Positions 9,124 through 19,990 of a stretch of DNA of 64,000 nucleotides are shown here, one piece after another. A program made the translations under genes and the position numbers. Source of the DNA: Flexivirga aerilata (lineage in GTDB: Bacteria > Actinomycetota > Actinomycetes > Actinomycetales > Dermatophilaceae); contig NZ_JABENB010000001.1 of assembly GCF_013002715.1 (NCBI RefSeq), positions 1,860,001 to 1,924,000 on the forward strand. Reading direction: 5' to 3'. Numbering within the stretch: the first letter of the stretch is position 1; the number at the start of each line of letters is the position of its first letter. Under the pieces are notes generated by a model. It searched no databases and was not told where the DNA came from. It saw only the letters and a list, made by a program, of their open reading frames with translations.

Positions 9124-10176
9124 ATGACGACAGCAGGCGACACGATCAATCTGGCGGTCATCGGGGGCGACGGGATCGGGCCGGAGGTGGTGGCCGAAGG
9201 TCTGAAGGTGCTGGACGCCGTCTCCGACGCGAAGGTCGCGCGCACCGACTACGACCTCGGCGCCAAGCGCTGGCACGCGACCGGCGAGACGCTGCCCGAC
9301 TCGGTGCTGGAGGAGCTGCGCGGCCACGACGCGATCCTGCTCGGCGCGATCGGCGATCCGAGTGTGCCGAGCGGCGTGCTCGAGCGAAACCTGTTGCTGC
9401 GTCTGCGATTCGAGCTCGACCACTACATCAACCTGCGGCCCTCCAAGCTCTACCCGGGCACCGCATCGCCGCTCGACGTCGACCGCGTCGCACCCGACGG
9501 TATCGACTTCGTCGTCGTGCGGGAGGGCACCGAAGGTCCCTACACCGGCAACGGTGGCGCGCTGCGCGTCGGCACCCCGCACGAGCTCGCGACCGAGGTG
9601 AGCGTCAACACCCGGTTCGGCGCAGAGCGCGCGGTGCGCGACGCCTTCGCCCGCGCCCAGGCGCGCGACCGCAAGAAGCTGACGCTCGTGCACAAGCACA
9701 ACGTGCTCACCCACGCCGGACACCTCTGGCGGCGCACGGTCGAGGAGGTCGGCACGGAGTTCCCCGACGTCACCCACGACTACGCCCACGTGGACGCGGC
9801 GACCATCTACCTGACCACAGACCCCGGCCGGTTCGACGTGATCGTCACCGACAACCTGTTCGGCGACATCGTCACCGACCTGGCCGCGGCCGTCACCGGT
9901 GGCATTGGCCTGGCAGCATCCGGCAACGTCAACCCCGACCGCACCGCGCCGAGCATGTTCGAGCCGGTGCACGGCTCGGCACCGGACATCGCCGGGCAGG
10001 GCAAGGCCGACCCGACCGCGGCGATCCTCTCGGTCGCGCTGCTGCTGTCCCACCTCGGGCGCGACGCCGAGGCCCAGCGCATCGAGGACGCGGTCACTGC
10101 CGATCTCGCGGCGCGAGGTGAGCAGCCCCGCACCACGAGCGAGGTGGGCGACGCGATCGCCGCCCGCATCGGATAG
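9124..10176 (+). CDS. leuB: 3-Isopropylmalate dehydrogenase
   Basis: Oxidatively decarboxylates 3-isopropylmalate in leucine synthesis, NAD- and metal-dependent, cytosolic. 350 residues, the usual length of actinobacterial LeuB. Visible features are the N-terminal [11 protein letters not shown], the substrate Arg cluster near [19 protein letters not shown], the metal-binding Asp region [14 protein letters not shown] and the nucleotide site [19 protein letters not shown] related tartrate/isocitrate dehydrogenase is less likely given neighbours ilvC and ilvE. The other leucine genes (leuA, leuCD) are not in the window. Confidence 0.95.
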   Translation: MTTAGDTINLAVIGGDGIGPEVVAEGLKVLDAVSDAKVARTDYDLGAKRWHATGETLPDSVLEELRGHDAILLGAIGDPSVPSGVLERNLLLRLRFELDHYINLRPSKLYPGTASPLDVDRVAPDGIDFVVVREGTEGPYTGNGGALRVGTPHELATEVSVNTRFGAERAVRDAFARAQARDRKKLTLVHKHNVLTHAGHLWRRTVEEVGTEFPDVTHDYAHVDAATIYLTTDPGRFDVIVTDNLFGDIVTDLAAAVTGGIGLAASGNVNPDRTAPSMFEPVHGSAPDIAGQGKADPTAAILSVALLLSHLGRDAEAQRIEDAVTADLAARGEQPRTTSEVGDAIAARIG

Positions 10177-10233
10177 CAAGCCGTCGCGGCGGCCACACCG
10201 CCGCGCAGCACCCTCCGGCGGTAGCTCTACCCT

Positions 10234-10251
10234 TAGTAGGAAGACCTAGTA
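10234..10251. promoter_or_regulatory. Imperfect palindrome in the ilvE promoter region
   Basis: TAGTAGG and CCTAGTA flank a four-base AAGA centre about 30 bases before the ilvE start, with one mismatch. The run is unusually A/T-rich for this genome, which fits a promoter -10 area with an overlapping operator. No regulator can be named. Confidence 0.35.
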
Positions 10252-10279
10252 CTACGTCCCGGAACCGTCGGAGGTTGCC

Positions 10280-11380
10280 ATGGCCCTGGAGTTCACCGTC
10301 ACCGAGCGCGCCGATCGCGCAAGCGACGCGCAGCGTCAGGAGGTCCTCGCCAACCCCGGCTTCGGTGACCACTTCACCGACCACATGGTGCGCATCGAGT
10401 GGGACGCCGAGAAGGGCTGGCACGACGCGAGCGTCGCGGCATACGGCCCCTTCCAGCTCGACCCGGCGGCCGCCGTCCTGCACTACGCGCAGGAGATCTT
10501 CGAGGGTATGAAGGCCTACCGGCACGCCGACGGGTCGGTCTGGACCTTCCGCCCGGAGGCCAACGCCGCCCGGTTCGCGCGCAGTGCCACCCGTATGGCG
10601 CTGCCGCAGCTGCCCGAGGAGGACTTCCTGCAGTCGCTGCGCGAGATCGTCTCGATCGACCAGGCCTGGGTGCCGGACGCCTCCGGCGGTGCCGAGACCT
10701 CGCTCTATCTGCGGCCGTTCATGTTCGCCTCCGAGGCATTCCTCGGTGTCCGGCCGGCCCGCAAGGTCACCTACTCGGTCATCGCCTCCCCGGCCGGCGC
10801 CTACTTCGGCGGCGACGGGATCAAACCGGTCAAGCTCTGGATCTCCACCGACTACGCCCGCGCCGGCGAGGGTGGCACCGGTGCCGCCAAGTGCGGCGGC
10901 AACTACGCCTCGTCGCTCGCCGGCCAGCTCGAGGGCATCGCCCACGACTGCGACCAGGCGGTGTTCCTGGACTCCTCGACGCACACCTACATCGAGGAAC
11001 TCGGCGGGATGAACCTCTTCTTCGTCTACAAGGACGGCCGCATCGTCACTCCGGAGCTGACCGGCACGATCCTCGAAGGCGTCACCCGCAGCTCGATCCT
11101 CGAGCTCGCCAAGGACCTCGGCCTGTCGCCGGAGGAGCGCCGCATCCCGATCCAGGAGTGGAAGGACGCCGCCGAAAACGGTGAGTTGGCAGAGATTTTC
11201 GCCTGCGGCACCGCCGCGGTCGTCACGCCGGTCGGCGAGCTCCGGTGGGACGGCGGCTCGGTCGACCACCGCCGCGAGGGTCACACCGACGAGATCGCCA
11301 CCAAGATCCGGTCGACCCTGCTCGACATCCAGTACGGCCGCGCCGAGGACACCCGCGGCTGGATGACGCGCCTGGTCTAG
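10280..11380 (+). CDS. ilvE: Branched-chain amino acid aminotransferase
   Basis: PLP fold-type IV transaminase that makes Val, Leu and Ile from their 2-oxo acids with glutamate. 366 residues, normal for class IV BCAT of Actinobacteria. The PLP-Schiff-base Lys lies in GAAKCGGNYASSL, followed by the phosphate-binding ELGGMNLFFV and the C-terminal AACGTAAVVTPVG-like segment (here FACGTAAVVTPVG). ATG start with a GGAGG ribosome site. It is followed after 3 bases by a HAD phosphatase gene, so the two are probably co-transcribed. Confidence 0.96.
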   Translation: MALEFTVTERADRASDAQRQEVLANPGFGDHFTDHMVRIEWDAEKGWHDASVAAYGPFQLDPAAAVLHYAQEIFEGMKAYRHADGSVWTFRPEANAARFARSATRMALPQLPEEDFLQSLREIVSIDQAWVPDASGGAETSLYLRPFMFASEAFLGVRPARKVTYSVIASPAGAYFGGDGIKPVKLWISTDYARAGEGGTGAAKCGGNYASSLAGQLEGIAHDCDQAVFLDSSTHTYIEELGGMNLFFVYKDGRIVTPELTGTILEGVTRSSILELAKDLGLSPEERRIPIQEWKDAAENGELAEIFACGTAAVVTPVGELRWDGGSVDHRREGHTDEIATKIRSTLLDIQYGRAEDTRGWMTRLV

Positions 11381-11383
11381 TCG

Positions 11384-12202
11384 GTGAAACGTCCCCGCCT
11401 GGTCGCCAGCGATCTCGACGGCACGCTGCTGGCACCGGACGGGACGGTCTCGCCGCGCACCGCGGCCGCCTGGAGCAGGCTGCCCGCGCTCGGCATCGAG
11501 TCGGTGCTGGTCACCGCCCGGCCGCCGCGGTGGCTGCACCCGCTGCAGGACATCGTCGGCGCGCACGGCCTCGCCATCTGTGCCAACGGCGCCTTCGTGT
11601 ATGACGTGAGCAACCGAACCCTCCTGCAATCACAAGGGATCGAGCGTTCGCTCGTGTGCGAGCTGGTGGCCGAGTTGCGCGCGGAGCTGCCCGGAGTCGG
11701 CTTCGCCGCCGAACTCGCCGACGGGCTGCACATGGAGGACGCCTATCCGGATCTGCACTCCCAGTGGGTGCCGGCGGACGCGGTGCGGGCCCCGATGGAC
11801 GACCTCGCCGACTCGGCGGTGGTCGGCAAGCTGCTCGCGCGGAGCATGCAGGTGCCGGAGCAGTGGTTCCTCGACCGGGTCGCCGAGCTGGTCGGCGACC
11901 GCGCCGTCGTGTCCTACTCCGGCGCCGGCGGGCTGGCCGAGATCGCTGCGGCCGGCGTCACCAAGGCGTCCGCGCTCGCGCGGTGGTGCACGGCTCGGGG
12001 CGTCGACGCGGCCGACGTGTGGGCGTTCGGCGACATGCCCAACGACCTGCCGATGCTGCGCTGGGCCGGCACGTCATACGCAATGGTCAACGGGCACCCC
12101 GACGTGCGCGCCGCCGCCGATCACGTCTGCCCGAGCAATGCCGAGGACGGGGTGGCGCAGGTGCTGGAGGGGCTGCAGTCGTCAGGTCCAGGGCGCGGTT
12201 GA
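11384..12202 (+). CDS. Cof-type HAD-superfamily hydrolase
   Basis: Predicted Mg-dependent phosphatase of the Cof/YbiV class (HAD IIB), 272 residues, GTG start. The catalytic motif I ASDLDGTLL holds the nucleophile and acid Asp. Motif II is the Thr of VTARPP, a Lys is in the TKASAL segment, and motif IV GDMPNDLPML supplies metal-binding Asp residues. Substrates of this class are typically sugar phosphates or cofactors such as FMN or PLP precursors. The linkage to ilvE suggests no more than co-expression. The 3' end overlaps the opposite-strand doc remnant by 21 bases. Confidence 0.9.
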   Translation: MKRPRLVASDLDGTLLAPDGTVSPRTAAAWSRLPALGIESVLVTARPPRWLHPLQDIVGAHGLAICANGAFVYDVSNRTLLQSQGIERSLVCELVAELRAELPGVGFAAELADGLHMEDAYPDLHSQWVPADAVRAPMDDLADSAVVGKLLARSMQVPEQWFLDRVAELVGDRAVVSYSGAGGLAEIAAAGVTKASALARWCTARGVDAADVWAFGDMPNDLPMLRWAGTSYAMVNGHPDVRAAADHVCPSNAEDGVAQVLEGLQSSGPGRG

Positions 12203-12523
12203 TCGCTCTACGCGCGCGGCCAGTGTGGGGATGTCGTCGAGGGCACCAGTGGTGACATCGATGATCAGGGTGTACGCCTCGTCGTTGCTAAGGACGAAGC
12301 GGTAGCCGTTGATGCCGCAAAAGGCGATGGTCGCCGTCAACGCGAGGCGCTTGTTGCCGTCAATGAGCGCGGGATTGCGCGTTATCGAGTGTAGGAGTGC
12401 AGCGGCTTTGTCGTGGATTGTTGGGTAGGCATCTTCTCCGAACGCTGTCGCTACCAAGATTGGTATCGCGCGGCGTCCTGATATTCGAGACACCCATTCC
12501 GCGCACCGGACGCGCAGTGGCAA
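12182..12523 (-). pseudogene. Remnant of a Doc/Fic-type toxin gene
   Basis: From about residue 24 the protein matches the Doc (death-on-curing) core: TAFGEDAYPTIHDKAAALL, then DGNKRLAL and the C-terminal helices. Upstream of this the usual N-terminus is not recognisable in the frame, and the available start is a TTG. A second reading frame there has weak residual similarity, so a frameshift is likely. The catalytic His of the HxFx(D/N)GNKR motif is Pro (NPALIDGNKR), a single CAC-to-CCC change. No antitoxin gene lies upstream, where the cimA leader occupies the opposite strand. I infer an inactive remnant. Confidence 0.7.
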
Positions 12524-12532
12524 GCTACGACC

Positions 12533-12583
12533 GTGGCTTCAGCACTGACCACGGTCACCACCGCACAGGTCATTATCAGCTAG
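12533..12583 (+). CDS. Branched-chain/Thr leader peptide of the cimA attenuator
   Basis: GTG-initiated 16-codon frame encoding MASALTTVTTAQVIIS. It contains Val, Val-Ile-Ile, one Leu and four Thr codons, and the Val-Ile-Ile triplet lies immediately before the stop. No Shine-Dalgarno sequence is seen. The TAG stop abuts a 12-bp hairpin and then an intrinsic terminator 145 bases upstream of cimA. CimA makes the isoleucine precursor 2-oxobutyrate, so Ile codons near the end of the leader fit a sensor of isoleucyl-tRNA. Confidence 0.8.
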   Translation: MASALTTVTTAQVIIS

Positions 12584-12635
12584 CGCGTCGGACCCGGTCC
12601 GACGCGCAACCTCCCGTTACCCCGGGAGGTTTTTT
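12583..12635 (+). terminator. cimA attenuator: pause hairpin plus intrinsic terminator
   Basis: GCGCGTCGGACC (12583-12594) and GGTCCGACGCGC (12596-12607) form a perfect 12-bp stem starting at the leader stop codon. Two bases later CCTCCCG (12610-12616) pairs with CGGGAGG (12623-12629), followed by six T residues. The second element is a canonical intrinsic terminator placed before, not after, a gene, which is the hallmark of attenuation. Confidence 0.88.
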
Positions 12636-12728
12636 CGTGTCCGGGCCACCCACACCCGACGCGAAGCCGAGGACCGGCCGACGCGGCCACCGAAGACACC
12701 GCGACGAAAACACCTGAAGGACAAGGCA

Positions 12729-14312
12729 ATGAGCGACTTCCACGTCTACGACACGACGCTGCGGGACGGCGCGCAGCAGGAGGGGCTGAACCTCTCGGTC
12801 GCGGACAAGCTCGCGATTGCGGCCTACCTCGACGAGCTCGGCGTCGGCTACATCGAGGGCGGCTGGCCCGGCGCCAACCCCAAGGACACCGAGTTCTTCC
12901 GGCAGGCCCGCACCGCGCTCGACCTGCGCAACGCCAAGCTCGCGGCGTTCGGCTCCACCCGGCGGGCCGGGGCGGTCGCCGCCGACGACCCGCAGGTGCG
13001 CGCGCTGCTCGACGCGCAGACCGACGTCGTCACGCTGGTGGCCAAGTCCCACTCGCGGCACGTCACGGAGGCACTGCGCACCACGCCGGAGGAAAACCTG
13101 GCGATGATCCAGGACACCGTGAGTTTCCTGGTGGGAGAGGGGCGTTCGGTCTTCCTGGACGCCGAGCACTTCTTCGACGGCTATCGTGCCGACGCGGCAT
13201 ACGCACTGGAGGTCGTGCGCACCGCCGCAGCCGCCGGCGCCGAGGTCATCGCACTCTGCGACACCAACGGCGGCATGCTGCCGCCTCAGGTGACCGACGT
13301 CGTCGGCGAGGTCATCGCCGGCACGCAGGCGCGCCTCGGCATCCACTGCCACAACGACACCGGGTGCGCGGTCGCCAACTCGCTCGCCGCGGTGGAGGCC
13401 GGCGCCAGCCACGTGCAGGGCACGATCAACGGCTATGGCGAGCGCACCGGCAACGCCGACCTCGTCACCGTGGTCAGCAACCTGCAGCTCAAGCAGGGAC
13501 GCGAGGTCGTCGAGCCCGAGCGACTGCGGCAGGCGCTGCACCTGTCGCACGCGATCAGCGAGGTCACCAACGTGGTGCCCTACAGCCGCCAACCGTATGT
13601 CGGGGCAAGCGCTTTCGCGCACAAAGCAGGCCTGCACGCCTCCGCCCTGAAGGTCGACCCGGACCTCTACCAGCACACCGATCCGTCGCTGGTCGGCAAC
13701 TCGATGCGCACCCTCGTCTCCGACATGGCCGGCCGCGCGAGCATCGAGCTGAAGGGCAAGGAGCTCGGCTACGACCTCACCGGGCAGCCCGAGCTGCTCG
13801 GCCGCGTCGTCGCCCGGGTGAAGGAGCTGGAGCAGCAGGGCTGGACCTTCGACGCCGCCGACGCGTCGTTCGAGCTGCTGCTGCGCGAGGAGGTCACCGG
13901 CGACAAACTCGACTACTTCGACGCCGAATCCTGGCGGATCATCACCGAATCCGGCGACCGGTCACCATCACTGTCCGAGGCGACGGTCAAGCTGAGGGCA
14001 GCCGGCAAGCGGGTCGTCGCGACCGGCGAGGGCAACGGTCCGGTCAACGCGCTGGACCACGCGCTGCGCGAGGCGCTGACCGACGCCTACCCGGAGCTTG
14101 CGACCTTCGAGCTGATCGACTTCCGGGTGCGCATCCTCGACGCCGCGCACGGCACCGACGCGACGACCCGCGTGCTGATCGAGACCAGCGACGGCAAGGA
14201 CAGCTGGCAGACCCTCGGGGTGGCCCCGAACATCGTGCACGCCAGCTGGACCGCGCTCGTCGACTCGTTCAGCTACGGGCTGCTCAAGCAGGGAGTGCTG
14301 CCGAGGACGTGA
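12729..14312 (+). CDS. cimA: (R)-Citramalate synthase
   Basis: Claisen-type condensation of pyruvate and acetyl-CoA to citramalate, the threonine-independent route to 2-oxobutyrate and isoleucine. 527 residues: an HMGL-like TIM barrel with the metal/catalytic YDTTLRDGAQQEG at residues 7-19 and the metal-binding HCHNDTG, a linker, and a C-terminal LeuA-dimer regulatory domain (about 410-525). The GGWPGANPKD segment and overall pattern match the CimA family rather than LeuA. The attenuator upstream indicates regulation by branched-chain amino acid supply. It completes the ilv/leu neighbourhood. Confidence 0.93.
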   Translation: MSDFHVYDTTLRDGAQQEGLNLSVADKLAIAAYLDELGVGYIEGGWPGANPKDTEFFRQARTALDLRNAKLAAFGSTRRAGAVAADDPQVRALLDAQTDVVTLVAKSHSRHVTEALRTTPEENLAMIQDTVSFLVGEGRSVFLDAEHFFDGYRADAAYALEVVRTAAAAGAEVIALCDTNGGMLPPQVTDVVGEVIAGTQARLGIHCHNDTGCAVANSLAAVEAGASHVQGTINGYGERTGNADLVTVVSNLQLKQGREVVEPERLRQALHLSHAISEVTNVVPYSRQPYVGASAFAHKAGLHASALKVDPDLYQHTDPSLVGNSMRTLVSDMAGRASIELKGKELGYDLTGQPELLGRVVARVKELEQQGWTFDAADASFELLLREEVTGDKLDYFDAESWRIITESGDRSPSLSEATVKLRAAGKRVVATGEGNGPVNALDHALREALTDAYPELATFELIDFRVRILDAAHGTDATTRVLIETSDGKDSWQTLGVAPNIVHASWTALVDSFSYGLLKQGVLPRT

Positions 14313-15165
14313 GCAGGGCGTCGCATGCGCTGATCAACCGCGCCCGCAACGCTTGGCCCCGGTCAGTGAATGCCCTTTGCTGGCGGACATATTCGGCCTT
14401 GCCCTCCGGCGTTTCGATCGGCACGGGCAGGTAGCCGAGCTCGCGCAGGTCGTACGGCGACGCCCGCATGTCGAGGGTGCGCACGTCACGGGCCAACTCG
14501 AAGCAGTCGGCGACCAGCTCGCTCGGCAGCGCGGGAGTCAGCTTGTAGGCCCACTTGTAGAGATCCATGCCGGCATGGAGGCAGCCCGGCTGCTCGTCGG
14601 CGACCTGCGTCGCCCGCGACGGGGCCAGGGTGTTGCGCGGCCTGGCGTCGTCGGTGAAGAAGCGGAACGCGTCGTAGTGCGAGCACCGGACCGTATGCCG
14701 CTCGACGACCTCGTCCGTGCCGTCCTGCCCGAGGCGCAACGGCCACGCCTCGTGCCGGATGTCCTGCGCCCGGTAGACCATCGCCCACTCGTGCAGCCCG
14801 AAGCAGCCCAGGCTCGGCGGGCGTTCGGCGGTCGAGGCCAGCAGGGAACGCACGAACCGCACCGTGCTCCCGCGCGCGTCGAGGAAGGCGCGGGCGTCGA
14901 GCGACACCGCGCCGTCATACGAGCGGTAGAACTTCCAGCCGGTGTGCTCGGGCGCCTCGATGAGCGCGGTCCCGGCGCCCGGGGGCCACCGTCGCAGCAG
15001 CCGCGGCCGGTGCGAGTAATAGGTGAAGAGGAAGTCCTCGACCGGGTGGGCGCGGCCCCCGGCGGCGCGTTCGCGGTGACCGCAGGTGAGGTCGTCGACA
15101 CGCCGCTCGTGAGCGCGGGCGAGCGGGCGCCATACCCCGGGCGCGAGGATCTGCAGATCAGCCAT
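14284..15165 (-). CDS. Conserved actinobacterial protein (often labelled 3-methyladenine DNA glycosylase)
   Basis: 293-residue soluble protein rich in Trp, His and Arg. Clear landmarks are RAHERRVDDL near the N-terminus, HPVEDFLFTYYSHRP and a CLHAGMDLYKWAYKLTP segment. From memory, homologues are common in Actinobacteria and frequently carry the 3-methyladenine DNA glycosylase label, but I see no helix-hairpin-helix or other glycosylase motif, so the function should be treated as unknown. The start is the ATG at 15165. The 3' end overlaps cimA by 29 bases, convergently. Confidence 0.6.
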   Translation of the reverse strand: MADLQILAPGVWRPLARAHERRVDDLTCGHRERAAGGRAHPVEDFLFTYYSHRPRLLRRWPPGAGTALIEAPEHTGWKFYRSYDGAVSLDARAFLDARGSTVRFVRSLLASTAERPPSLGCFGLHEWAMVYRAQDIRHEAWPLRLGQDGTDEVVERHTVRCSHYDAFRFFTDDARPRNTLAPSRATQVADEQPGCLHAGMDLYKWAYKLTPALPSELVADCFELARDVRTLDMRASPYDLRELGYLPVPIETPEGKAEYVRQQRAFTDRGQALRARLISACDALLTSSAALPA

Positions 15166-15225
15166 CCGGACCAGCGTAAACGTGGCAGAGTAACCGTGAT
15201 TCGGCTCACTTCCGGGAGGAAATCC

Positions 15226-16317
15226 ATGTCTCGTGCTCTGCGGGTGGCAAGCGCCCTGGCACTGGCGGCGGCATCGGCGGGCGGCGCCGCGGCGTTCGCG
15301 CAGGCTGCTGCGGCCGCGCCGTCGACCGGCGGCTACTACCTGGCACTGGGCGACTCGCTCGCCGCGGGCTACCAGCCGGGGCAGGGCGACGACAAGACCG
15401 GCGGTTATGTCGGGGACGTCCTCGCGCACCTGCAGCAGACCGAGCCCGGCTTGCAGCTGCAAAACCTCGCCTGCTCGGGGGAGACCACCACCACGATGCT
15501 CGCCGGCGGCAAGTGCAGCTACCCGCAGGGCAACCAGGTCGACGCGGCGGTCGCCTACCTCAAGGCGCACCCGAAGGTCAGCCTCGTCACCATCGACATC
15601 GGCGCCAACAACGTGCAGAAGTGCGCGACCACCAGCAACGTCGATCTGCCGTGCGTGATCAAGGGCCTCGGCGAGGTGTCCGCGGACATGCCGAAGATCC
15701 TCGGCAAGCTCCGCGCAGCCGTGCCCAACGCCCGCATCGTCGTCGCCAACTACTACAACCCTTTCCTCGCCGCCTGGCTCACCGGAACCAGCGGGCAGGC
15801 GCTGGCCAAGGCGTCCGTGCAGCTGCAGGGGCAGCTGAACGGCGCCATCGAGGGCGCCGCCAAGGGCATCAACGCCCCCGTCGCCGATGTCGCGACCGCG
15901 TTCTCCAGCACCGACTTCACTACAACGAAAACCGTTGCCCCGTATGGCGCTCTGCCGCTCAACGTCGCGCGGATCTGCGAGTGGACCTGGATGTGCGCCC
16001 AGAAGGACATCCACGCCAACGACCTCGGCTACCCGGTCGTGGCCAAGGCGGTCATCGCCGCGATCCCGGCGGCGCCGAGCAGCCCGACCCCGAGCTCGTC
16101 CGGCACGTCATCCAGCACCGCGACGTCGACCAGCAGCACGACCAACACTGCGACCTCGACTGCGACGTCGACCACCACCGGGCCGCCGATCATCACCGAC
16201 GGCGGCGAGACCGGCGGCAGCAACGACGGGCTGCTCGTCGGCGCCGGAGTGGCGGCCGCCGGAGCCGCGGCGCTCGCCGGTGGAGCGCTGGTCCGCACCC
16301 GCCGCCGTCGCGACTGA
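15226..16317 (+). CDS. Secreted, C-terminally anchored SGNH/GDSL-type esterase
   Basis: 363 residues. A signal peptide (residues 1 to about 31, ending in an Ala-rich AAAAAP) is followed by the SGNH block I ALGDSLAAGY with the nucleophile Ser, block III IDIGANNV (Gly/Asn) and a C-terminal DIHAND with catalytic Asp/His. A Ser/Thr-rich linker (about 285-325) leads to a hydrophobic helix and an RTRRRRD tail, so the enzyme is probably tethered to the outer membrane face with the catalytic domain outside. A GGAGG ribosome site precedes the ATG at 15226. Likely substrate: lipid or acylated cell-surface polymer. Confidence 0.88.
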   Translation: MSRALRVASALALAAASAGGAAAFAQAAAAAPSTGGYYLALGDSLAAGYQPGQGDDKTGGYVGDVLAHLQQTEPGLQLQNLACSGETTTTMLAGGKCSYPQGNQVDAAVAYLKAHPKVSLVTIDIGANNVQKCATTSNVDLPCVIKGLGEVSADMPKILGKLRAAVPNARIVVANYYNPFLAAWLTGTSGQALAKASVQLQGQLNGAIEGAAKGINAPVADVATAFSSTDFTTTKTVAPYGALPLNVARICEWTWMCAQKDIHANDLGYPVVAKAVIAAIPAAPSSPTPSSSGTSSSTATSTSSTTNTATSTATSTTTGPPIITDGGETGGSNDGLLVGAGVAAAGAAALAGGALVRTRRRRD

Positions 16318-16348
16318 CGACCCCCGTCATACGCACTAGGGTTGACGG

Positions 16349-17128
<780 letters not shown>

Positions 17129-17195
17129 GCCGGTGTGATCGGACTGACGCCCCGAATGGTCATCCCGGCGTCGCCGAGGTTTTACCCTGGACATC

Positions 17196-18025
<830 letters not shown>

Positions 18026-18029
<4 letters not shown>

Positions 18030-18811
18030 AGGTGACCGTCATCGGTTGCTCCGGGTCGTTCGCCGGCCCGGAGTCCCCGGCGTCCTGCTATCTGGTGCAG
18101 GCGCGGCACGAGGGCCGCGACTGGCACCTCCTGCTCGACTTCGGCAACGGCGCCCTCGGGGTGCTGCAGCGCTTCCTCGACCCGGCCGCGCTCGACGCGA
18201 TCGTGATCTCGCACCTGCACCCCGACCACTGCGCGGACCTGTCGGGGCTGCACGTGATCTACCGCTACCACCCGCAGTCCGACGAGCCCCTCACGGTGCC
18301 GGTCTGGGGGCCGCCCGGCACTGACCTGCGTGCGGCGCGCGCGGCCGGCGTCACCGACGAGGAGGCCGAGGACCCCGACCTGTTGCGGCCGGAGTTCGAC
18401 TTCCGTGACCTGGTCGACGGCGGATCCTTCGAGGTCGGCCCGTTCACCGTCACCGCCTACCGAGTCAACCACCCGGTGACCGCGTTCGGGCTGCGCGTCG
18501 AGGCGGACGGCGCGGTCCTGGCCTACACCGGCGACACCGACAGCACCCCCGCGCTGACACCGTTGCTCGCCAATGCCGATGTGGCACTGATGGATTCGGC
18601 CTTCTGCGAGGGCCGCGACGACGAGGTCGTCGGCGTGCACCTGACCGGCCGCCGCGCCGCCGAGGCGGCCGTGGCCGCCGGAGGAGTCAAGCGACTCATG
18701 CTCACGCACATCCCACCGTGGAACGACCCGCAGTGCTGCCACGACCAGGCCGCGGCTGTCTGGCCGGGCGAGGTCGAACTCGCGCAGCCGCTCGCGTCAT
18801 ACGAGATCTGA
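18026..18811 (+). CDS. MBL-fold metallo-hydrolase (cyclic-nucleotide phosphodiesterase-like)
   Basis: Metallo-beta-lactamase-fold hydrolase, 261 residues. The metal-binding signature [10 protein letters not shown] is near residue 58, further ligands follow in YTGDTDS and at a His in the LTHIPPW segment. Homologues in this murI-rph-rdgB context include the mycobacterial cyclic-nucleotide phosphodiesterase type, which is the best guess. RNase Z-like activity is an alternative. ATGA overlap with murI. The 3' end overlaps the opposite-strand YqeY gene by 15 bases. Confidence 0.88.
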
Positions 18812-19153
18812 GAGGTATGCCGAGAGCGTCTCGGCCTCGGTGCGCAGGCGCGCCGCCCGGTCGGGCGCAGCCGCCTCGTATTCGGTTGCGGCCGAACGCC
18901 GTTCACTGATCTCGTCCTGCAGAACTGCTCGTATGTCGTCAGCGGTCAGCTCCCGGCGGGCAGCCTCGGTCGTGCCCGCGCCGACCGACGCCTGCTTGAT
19001 GGCCCCGGCCTTCGCCTCCGTCGGGACCGCCTCCGCGTTGTCGATGGCGGAGAGCGCGCCGCGCAGCGTGCGGGCCCGGTCGGCGTCGCGATCGCGCATC
19101 GCCTGCAGCAGGTCCGTTCGAAGGCGGGTGCGGACGGTCTCGATCGCGGTCAT
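18797..19153 (-). CDS. GatB/YqeY domain protein
   Basis: 118-residue YqeY-family protein, a stand-alone relative of the tail domain of the amidotransferase subunit GatB. Helical throughout, with [21 protein letters not shown] and a C-terminal [20 protein letters not shown]. Family members may bind tRNA, but the role is unproven. It is transcribed against the murI-rph-rdgB genes and starts at the ATG 19153. Confidence 0.85.
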   Translation of the reverse strand: MTAIETVRTRLRTDLLQAMRDRDADRARTLRGALSAIDNAEAVPTEAKAGAIKQASVGAGTTEAARRELTADDIRAVLQDEISERRSAATEYEAAAPDRAARLRTEAETLSAYLSDLV

Positions 19154-19228
19154 ACCGAGCACGGTAACGACGCTCGCGCTCGCGGCCCAGCGCATTTGGC
19201 GGCGGCCGACCTCTCTACCCTGGTCGGC

Positions 19229-19990
19229 ATGAGCGAGAACGACGCAGCCCGCCACGACGGACGCACACCCGACCAACTCCGCAAGGTGCGGATCACCCGC
19301 AACTGGCTGGACCACGCCGAGGGCAGCGTGCTGGTCGAGTTCGGGCGCACCCGGGTGCTGGTCGCGGCGTCCTTCACCGAGGGTGTGCCGCGCTGGATGA
19401 AGGGTCAGGGCCGCGGCTGGGTCACCTCCGAATACGAGATGCTGCCGCGGTCGACCAACACCCGCTCGGACCGTGAGGCCCGCAAGGGCAAGGTCGGCGG
19501 CCGCACCCACGAGATCTCCCGGCTGATCGGCCGGTCGCTGCGCGCGATCATCGACCTGAAGGCGTTGGGGGAGAACACCATCGTCGTCGACTGCGACGTG
19601 CTGCAGGCCGACGGCGGCACTCGCACCGCGTCGATCACCGGTGCGTATGTCGCGCTCGCCGACGCCGTCGAGGACGCCCGCAAACGCGGACTGATCGCCG
19701 CCAAGGCACAGCCGCTGACCGGGTCGGTCGCGGCGGTGAGCGTCGGCATCGTCAAGGGCACACCGGTGCTCGACCTCGACTACCCCGAGGACTCCACCGC
19801 AGAGACCGACATGAACGTCGTGATGACCGGCGAGGGCCGCTTTGTCGAGGTGCAGGGCACCGCGGAGGGCGCGCCGTTCGACCGGGCCGAGTTGGACGCA
19901 CTGCTCGGTCTCGCGGAGAAGGGCATCGCCGAGTTGACCACGCTCCAGCAGGCGGCCCTCGACGCGCCCGCGCGGGAGCGCCTCCAGTGA
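19229..19990 (+). CDS. rph: Ribonuclease PH
   Basis: Phosphate-dependent 3'-5' exoribonuclease that trims tRNA 3' ends. 253 residues. Recognisable by [15 protein letters not shown] start ([12 protein letters not shown]), the phosphate-binding [29 protein letters not shown] region (here [18 protein letters not shown]) and [23 protein letters not shown] with the metal-binding Asp. The ATG at 19229 is chosen over an upstream in-frame start because the family begins near here. It overlaps rdgB by 4 bases. Confidence 0.96.
   Translation: MSENDAARHDGRTPDQLRKVRITRNWLDHAEGSVLVEFGRTRVLVAASFTEGVPRWMKGQGRGWVTSEYEMLPRSTNTRSDREARKGKVGGRTHEISRLIGRSLRAIIDLKALGENTIVVDCDVLQADGGTRTASITGAYVALADAVEDARKRGLIAAKAQPLTGSVAAVSVGIVKGTPVLDLDYPEDSTAETDMNVVMTGEGRFVEVQGTAEGAPFDRAELDALLGLAEKGIAELTTLQQAALDAPARERLQ

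Noticed and set aside
14353..15225. Long plus-strand extension upstream of the SGNH esterase
   Set aside because: The frame is the shadow of the minus-strand gene at 14284-15165. The esterase has a good ribosome site and a signal peptide beginning at 15226.
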